Below, piece by piece: positions 4,488 to 8,290 of a DNA stretch of 8,290 nt. This DNA is from JAMIFN01 sp035906235 (lineage in GTDB: Bacteria > Pseudomonadota > Gammaproteobacteria > Burkholderiales > Burkholderiaceae_C). The position numbers and the translations under genes were made by a program. Positions within the stretch are counted from its first letter, which is position 1; each line of letters opens with the position of its first letter. Below the pieces are notes generated by a model. That model saw only the letters and a list, made by a program, of their open reading frames with translations, made no database searches and had not been told where the DNA came from. Location: contig JAMIFN010000102.1 of NCBI GenBank assembly GCA_035906235.1, forward strand, positions 1-8,290. The letters are read 5' to 3'.

Positions 4488-6302
4488 TTCATCAATTGGC
4501 ATGGCAGTAGCGTCGCGGGCAAAGCCTTCCACCTGCAAAAAGGCCTGAGCCGCGCTGACCAATTCCTGCAAGTTTTCCACCCGATCGCCGCCATCGCGTT
4601 CGGCCTGGTAGTGCGCCAGCAGGCTGCTTTTCTCCAGCATCACCTCTATGGTTTCGCGCAGGCTCAGGCCTGCGACTTCGGTGCGCAGCGCGTCCATCAA
4701 TTGGATAAACACCTGCACGGTGCTGCCCGCCCGTCCTGTCAAACCACCAGCGGCTTGTTGCAGCGAACAGCCATGCACCCGCGCCAAGTCTTGCAGCTGT
4801 TCGATGCTGCGCGCACCGATGCCACGCGGCGGAAAATTCACCACACGCAAAAAACTGGTGTCTTCGTGCGGGTTTTCTATCAGGCGCAGATAGGCCAGGG
4901 CGTGTTTGATTTCGGCGCGTTCAAAAAAGCGCAGGCCGCCATAAACGCGGTAAGGGATGCTGGCATTGACCAGCGCGGTTTCCAAAATCCGCGACTGTGC
5001 ATTGCTGCGATACAGCAGGGCAATTTGGCTGCGTTTTAAGGCGGCGGTGGGCTGGCCTTGCGCGTTAGTGCTATCGCGCAGCAGTTGGCGGATTTCGTCT
5101 ATAACCCATTGCGCTTCTTCAAAATCGCTGGGCAGCTCGGCTATGCGAATAGGCTCGCCCGCGCCCGCATCGGTACGCAGGTTTTTGCCCAGCCTGCCTG
5201 TGTTTTTGGCGATCAGGGCGTTAGCAGAATCGAGAATATGGCTGTGGCTGCGGTAGTTTTGTTCCAGCTTGATTTGCTGGGTGACGCCAAACTCGCGCAC
5301 AAAGTCGTGCATATTGCCCACGCGCGCGCCCCTGAATGCGTAGATGCTTTGATCGTCATCGCCCACCGCAAACACGGCGGCAAGCCCCTGACTGGGCGCA
5401 TAGCTTTGTTGCGGAGTGCTCGCTGCGTCGTCGTACCCTTTTGTACTGTCTCCTTGCTGCGCGCTCCGCGCCTCGCCCAGCATCCCATTCAAGGACTTGC
5501 GAGATTTTTGAGCGCCCGCCCCCGCCAGCATTTTCAGCCAAGCATATTGCAGCTTGTTGGTGTCTTGAAACTCATCGACCAAAATATGCCGAAAACGCTG
5601 GTTGTAGTGCAGGCGCACGGCTTCGTGGTCGCGCAGCAGTTCATAGCAGCGCAGCAGCAATTCAGAAAAATCCACCACACCTTCGCGCTGGCATTGGTTT
5701 TCGTACAGCTGGTAAAACTCGGCCTTGCGGCGGCTGTCGTCGTCGTGGGCTTTTAAGTCGCTAGGGCGTTCGCCCTCTTCTTTGCAGCCGTTGATAAACC
5801 ATTGCAATTGCTTGGGCGGAAAGCGCTGGTCGTCGATGTTGTGCTGCTTCATCAGGCGCTTGATGGCAGCCAACTGGTCTTGCGTATCTAAGATTTGAAA
5901 GGCTTGCGGCAAATTGGCAAGCTGCCAGTGCGCGCGCAGCAGGCGGTTGCACAGACCGTGAAAAGTTCCCACCCACATGCCACGGGTGCTGCCAGCCAGC
6001 ATATCGCCCAAACGGTGCAGCATTTCTTTGGCGGCTTTGTTGGTAAAAGTTACCGCCAAAATCTGGCTGGGCCAGCATTGCTGGGTTTGCAGCAGCCAGG
6101 CGATGCGCGTGGTCAGCACCCGTGTTTTGCCCGAACCCGCACCCGCCAAAATCAGGGCACTGGTGGGCGACAGGGTGACGGCTCTGAGCTGCTCGGGGTT
6201 GAGGTTTTTCAGCAGGGTATCGGCTTGGGGGGCAGGTGCTGCGGGCAGGGCATCAAAAGGGATGTCGTCAGGGTATTCAGCGGTAAAAGAGTGGGTTTCC
6301 AT
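4404..6302 (-). CDS. uvrD: UvrD helicase (DNA helicase II), N-terminal half (motifs I-IV and 2B domain)
   Basis: Superfamily 1A 3'-5' helicase of nucleotide excision and mismatch repair; 632 aa present where an intact protein would continue to motifs V-VI. Seen in order: Q-motif region LNPEQLRAV (34-42), Walker A GAGSGKT (54-60), motif Ia VTFTNKAAKEM (84-94), motif Ib GTFHGLCNRLLR (112-123), motif II DEFQD (243-247), motif III GDDDQSIYAFRGA (314-326), motif IV LEQNYRS (346-352), 2B landmarks YRVYGGLRFFERAEIK (451-466) and NFPPRGIG (489-496). Similarity ends at PIDE (602-605); the last 27 residues come from the insert. About 44 extra residues lie between motifs II and III. No Shine-Dalgarno precedes ATG 6302. 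The missing motif VI arginine finger means this chain alone should be inactive. tolA lies upstream on the same strand, 109 nt away. Confidence 0.92.
   Translation of the reverse strand: METHSFTAEYPDDIPFDALPAAPAPQADTLLKNLNPEQLRAVTLSPTSALILAGAGSGKTRVLTTRIAWLLQTQQCWPSQILAVTFTNKAAKEMLHRLGDMLAGSTRGMWVGTFHGLCNRLLRAHWQLANLPQAFQILDTQDQLAAIKRLMKQHNIDDQRFPPKQLQWFINGCKEEGERPSDLKAHDDDSRRKAEFYQLYENQCQREGVVDFSELLLRCYELLRDHEAVRLHYNQRFRHILVDEFQDTNKLQYAWLKMLAGAGAQKSRKSLNGMLGEARSAQQGDSTKGYDDAASTPQQSYAPSQGLAAVFAVGDDDQSIYAFRGARVGNMHDFVREFGVTQQIKLEQNYRSHSHILDSANALIAKNTGRLGKNLRTDAGAGEPIRIAELPSDFEEAQWVIDEIRQLLRDSTNAQGQPTAALKRSQIALLYRSNAQSRILETALVNASIPYRVYGGLRFFERAEIKHALAYLRLIENPHEDTSFLRVVNFPPRGIGARSIEQLQDLARVHGCSLQQAAGGLTGRAGSTVQVFIQLMDALRTEVAGLSLRETIEVMLEKSSLLAHYQAERDGGDRVENLQELVSAAQAFLQVEGFARDATAMPIDETKTKDIYRPVNQSERSQDFDSLGGDHD
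4417..4422 (-). promoter_or_regulatory. Consensus Shine-Dalgarno inside uvrD insert
   Basis: AGGAGG lies 5 nt before the ATG at 4411, within the last codons of the upstream uvrD half. It is the best ribosome-binding site in the window and fixes the start of the second half. The ATGACTAA overlap that follows (4404-4411) joins start and stop for coupled reinitiation. Confidence 0.85.
5382..5513 (-). other. In-frame 44-codon insertion within uvrD between motifs II and III
   Basis: E. coli UvrD has 8 residues between LLAG and GDDDQSIY (recalled); this protein has 52 (262-313). The extra stretch is low in hydrophobic residues and rich in Gly/Ser/Gln/Lys/Asp. Its DNA has a repeat-like texture, with GTAC...GTAC (5433-5446) and GC-rich partial palindromes near 5458-5475, resembling an intergenic palindromic element that landed in frame. 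No second copy is in this window. Edges are approximate. Confidence 0.5.
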
Positions 6303-6310
6303 ACAGCACT

Positions 6311-6316
6311 ATTGTA
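6311..6316 (-). promoter_or_regulatory. Candidate -10 element of uvrD
   Basis: TACAAT on the minus strand (5 of 6 to TATAAT) ends 8 nt before the uvrD ATG at 6302, so transcription would start at or within a few bases of the start codon. I see no good -35 at 16-18 nt upstream, which keeps this tentative. Confidence 0.35.
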
Positions 6317-6359
6317 GAGCCTGCACTGCAATATTCTGCTGCTGTTTACTATTAAAAGG

Positions 6360-6390
6360 TGAGCTGCTCAGGCAGGTTTTTCGGCTTAAA
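6360..6390 (-). repeat. 31-bp dispersed repeat, copy 3 (inverted relative to copy 2)
   Basis: Reverse complement of 2972-3002 with two adjacent mismatches. It lies between uvrD and tolA, so the two copies bracket uvrD as inverted repeats about 3.4 kb apart. Part of it can also fold with the following bases: GGCAGGTTT (6371-6379) against AAACTGCC (6388-6395), with one bulged G. Confidence 0.85.
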
Positions 6391-6411
6391 CTGCCAAAAA
6401 CACGCTGATAA

Positions 6412-7296
6412 TCAATCTTTAGGCCTGCGATCTATGACCATGATGGGGGGCGCAGTGCCTAAAGTGGGGTCGCGGGGCAAAATTTCGGCGCGTTCTATGC
6501 CTTCAAGGGCGGCATCATCCCATTCTGGGTTGCCGCTTGTGCGCAGGATGCGTGGTTTGCCCAAAATCGTGCCATCGGGCGAGAGGTGAATTTCGATTTT
6601 GACACTAGGGTTGCCATCTATGCTGTTGGCATCAAAGCGCGTGTTGCGTTTGATGATGGCACTGACGCGCGCTAGATAGTCATTCGACGGCTTATAGGCT
6701 GATTTGCCCATGCCATTGTGTGCCGAAGGGCTGCTGCCGCCCGCTTGAGCTGGTTTTTTGCTTTGGCCTAGAGCACGATTTATGGCCTCTTGGCGTTCTT
6801 TCTCTAAAGCCTTGTCTTTAGCTAATTTTTCTGCCTTGGCCTTCTCTTGGCGCTGCTTTTCCTGCTCTATGCGTGGGTCGGGCGTGGGTTTTGCTGTGGG
6901 TTTGTGCTTAGGTTTAGCCTTTGGCGCCTCCGTGGGTATAGGCGTCGCTTGGTGTTTTTTGTGCGGCTTTTTCTGGCCTAGGTGGATGTCGGCCTCTTCA
7001 TCAGGCGTAACGGGCTTATCAAACTTAGCTTGCTGAGGTTTGGCTTCGTGCTTCGGTTTTGATTGCTCTTTTGGCGTTTCAGGCGCTTTTACCGCGTGGG
7101 CGATATCGGCCGCCGTCCACAAGCCCACTTGCGCAGGCGCAGCATCATCTTCGCTTTTGATGCTATGGCTGCGCCAGCCTAAAAAAACCAAGAAACCCAA
7201 GCCTAAATGCAGGGCCAAGGCCAAGGCTAGGCTAGGCCATTTGCTGCCGCGTTTGGCGGCAGGTGTGGGGGTGTGGTGAGCAGAATCGAGAGGCAT
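6412..7296 (-). CDS. tolA: TolA-like cell-envelope protein (TonB-family C-terminal domain)
   Basis: Inner-membrane-anchored periplasmic protein; TolA couples TolQR motor energy to the outer membrane during division. The 294 aa show a short cytoplasmic N-terminus, one membrane segment (about 21-41, LALALALHLGLGFLVFLGW), a Pro/Lys/His-rich stretch (71-140), a charged coiled-coil EQEKQRQEKAKAEKLAKDKALEKERQEAINRAL (144-176), and a TolA/TonB-type C-terminal domain (about 206-294: YLARVSAIIKRNTRF, LSPDGTILG, SGNPEWDDAAL, RRPKD). The coiled coil and RRPKD ending favour TolA over TonB, but the family boundary is blurred. Start 7296 is chosen because the longer open frame to 7434 runs back over pssA and adds non-membrane sequence; no good Shine-Dalgarno is seen. 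It follows pssA after 50 nt; no tolQ, tolR, tolB or pal is in the window, which is unusual for tolA. Confidence 0.78.
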   Translation of the reverse strand: MPLDSAHHTPTPAAKRGSKWPSLALALALHLGLGFLVFLGWRSHSIKSEDDAAPAQVGLWTAADIAHAVKAPETPKEQSKPKHEAKPQQAKFDKPVTPDEEADIHLGQKKPHKKHQATPIPTEAPKAKPKHKPTAKPTPDPRIEQEKQRQEKAKAEKLAKDKALEKERQEAINRALGQSKKPAQAGGSSPSAHNGMGKSAYKPSNDYLARVSAIIKRNTRFDANSIDGNPSVKIEIHLSPDGTILGKPRILRTSGNPEWDDAALEGIERAEILPRDPTLGTAPPIMVIDRRPKD

Positions 7297-7346
7297 AAGG
7301 CCATGGCCGCATACAGCGCCAGCGGCGTGAGACTGGTCCGCTAGGC

Positions 7347-8183
7347 TTAAAACTCCGAATGCAGGCTTTGCTCGTCGGGTTCGTCCTTGGACAAGGCAAT
7401 CACGCTGGTGGGCACGCCCTTGGCCTTGCGCCAAGCGTACACCCCATAGCCGCTGAGGGCATAGACGCTGAAGGCGGCAAACAGCACGCTAGGCGCGTGG
7501 ATGTTGATGGCGGCTATTGCTAAGGCGATCAGCACGATCACGATAAAAGGCACGGATTTTTTCAAATCGATGTCTTTAAAGCTGTAATAAGGCACATTGG
7601 TCACCATCGTCAGCCCTGCAAACAAGGCGATGGCGAAGATGATCCAGCGCATGGCCTGATCGCCCCCCAGCCAAGCTATGGAATAGCTGGCGTTGATGCC
7701 TAAATCTGTCATCAACCAAATAAAACCCATGACGAAAGCGGCGGCGGCGGGACTGGGCATGCCCTGAAAATAGCGCTTGTCCACTACGCCTGTATTCACA
7801 TTAAACCGTGCCAGGCGCAGTGCTGCACAAGCGACATAAACAAAAGCGGCAATCCAGCCCCAGCGCCCTAGGGGTTTGAGCGCCCAGGTGTAAGCCACCA
7901 AAGCGGGGGCAACACCAAAACTGACCATATCGCAAAGCGAATCCATCTGTTCGCCAAAGGCGCTTTGCGTGCCCGTCATGCGTGCCACACGGCCATCTAA
8001 ACTGTCGAGCACCATGGCGCAAAAAATACCGATGGCGGCTTTGTCATAGTCGCCATTCATGGCCATGACGATGGCATAAAAGCCACCGAAAATGGCGGCT
8101 AGGGTAAAAAGATTGGTTAGGATGTAAATGCCTTTGCGGCGGGCGTTGGCAAACGCAGGTTGAGCATCGTGGGCGGTAGTCAT
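7347..8183 (-). CDS. pssA: CDP-diacylglycerol-serine O-phosphatidyltransferase (phosphatidylserine synthase)
   Basis: Integral inner-membrane enzyme: CDP-diacylglycerol + L-serine to phosphatidylserine + CMP, the precursor of phosphatidylethanolamine. From the chosen start it is 278 aa. RKGIYILTNLFTLAAIFGGFYAIV opens the first membrane helix. The CDP-alcohol phosphatidyltransferase signature DGxxAR-x8-G-x3-D-x3-D is complete, spanning DGRVARMTG to EQMDSLCD (about residues 62-84). About seven hydrophobic segments follow, with LRLARFN, YFQGMPSPAAAA and TNVPYYSFKD as conserved blocks. An upstream ATG at 8240 would add 19 residues. I prefer 8183 because the extension uses TTA, CGA, CTA and TCA codons unlike the gene body, and family members begin near here as I recall. 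Neither start has a Shine-Dalgarno. The stop is 50 nt from the tolA start. Confidence 0.93.
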   Translation of the reverse strand: MTTAHDAQPAFANARRKGIYILTNLFTLAAIFGGFYAIVMAMNGDYDKAAIGIFCAMVLDSLDGRVARMTGTQSAFGEQMDSLCDMVSFGVAPALVAYTWALKPLGRWGWIAAFVYVACAALRLARFNVNTGVVDKRYFQGMPSPAAAAFVMGFIWLMTDLGINASYSIAWLGGDQAMRWIIFAIALFAGLTMVTNVPYYSFKDIDLKKSVPFIVIVLIALAIAAINIHAPSVLFAAFSVYALSGYGVYAWRKAKGVPTSVIALSKDEPDEQSLHSEF

Positions 8184-8191
8184 AAGGCGCA

Positions 8192-8197
8192 ATGATA
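8192..8197 (-). promoter_or_regulatory. Candidate -10 element of pssA
   Basis: TATCAT on the minus strand lies 8 nt before ATG 8183, with a weak TTTAAC 16 nt further upstream as a possible -35. If real, it excludes the longer 8240 start and gives a nearly leaderless mRNA. From 8241 to the right edge I see nothing assignable. Confidence 0.3.
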
Positions 8198-8290
8198 GCG
8201 TGATGCGGCAGGCGTTAAATAATCGTCGTAAAAGCGACATTTTTCGACTGGTGCTGCAACTTTGGGGGCTTGTAAAACGGCAGGATTAGA

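Noticed and set aside
3229..5764. Long plus-strand open frames opposite uvrD
   Set aside because: Typical antisense frames of a GC-rich gene; UvrD motifs on the minus strand explain the sequence.
6412..7434. TolA start at 7434
   Set aside because: It would overlap pssA by 88 nt in another frame and put 46 polar residues before the normal short N-terminus; 7296 fits the domain layout.
1..8290. tRNA, rRNA, riboswitch or transposase genes
   Set aside because: I looked for cloverleaf-like, rRNA-like and transposase-like sequence and saw none.

Overview
The window looks like a stretch of a GC-rich (about 60% outside one island) betaproteobacterial chromosome, most likely Burkholderiales and close to Comamonadaceae. 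The basis is protein resemblance from memory: the fructose-1,6-bisphosphatase, the DarP/YjgA N-terminus, the TolA C-terminus ending in RRPKD and the PssA sequence all read like Comamonadaceae versions. No search was run, so the genus is open.

Layout, left to right. (1) 1-494, minus: the N-terminal 164 codons of a heavy-metal P1B-type ATPase with a His/Cys-rich leader and one metal-binding domain, running off the left edge. (2) 495-631: a divergent control region with a clear MerR-type operator/promoter (19-bp spacer, 10-1-10 dyad). (3) 632-1066, plus: cadR, a Cd/Pb-responsive MerR regulator. (4) 1099-2121 fbp and 2136-2810 darP, plus, 14 nt apart and probably cotranscribed. (5) 2811-3070: no gene; it holds nine tandem heptamers with G-quadruplex character, three hairpins and one copy of a 31-bp dispersed repeat. 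(6) 3071-6302, minus: uvrD, split into two overlapping reading frames by an AT-rich insert of about 600 bp. (7) 6303-6411: uvrD upstream region with a second, inverted copy of the 31-bp repeat. (8) 6412-7296, minus: a TolA-like TonB-family protein. (9) 7347-8183 (possibly 8240), minus: pssA, phosphatidylserine synthase.

How the genes work together: the ATPase and cadR form a metal-export switch; fbp is gluconeogenesis/Calvin-type carbon metabolism; darP is ribosome assembly; uvrD is DNA repair; tolA and pssA both serve the cell envelope. Apart from the metal pair and fbp-darP there is no single pathway here.

The most unusual locus is uvrD. Helicase motifs I-IV are on one polypeptide (632 aa) and motifs V-VI on another (446 aa). 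The break falls in the linker between the 2B domain and motif V. The inserted DNA provides a near-perfect Shine-Dalgarno, an 8-nt stop/start overlap and a new Cys-containing N-terminal domain fused in frame to the UvrD C-terminal half. This looks like a two-chain helicase or a tolerated domain insertion rather than simple decay. A second, in-frame insertion of about 44 residues sits between motifs II and III of the same gene.
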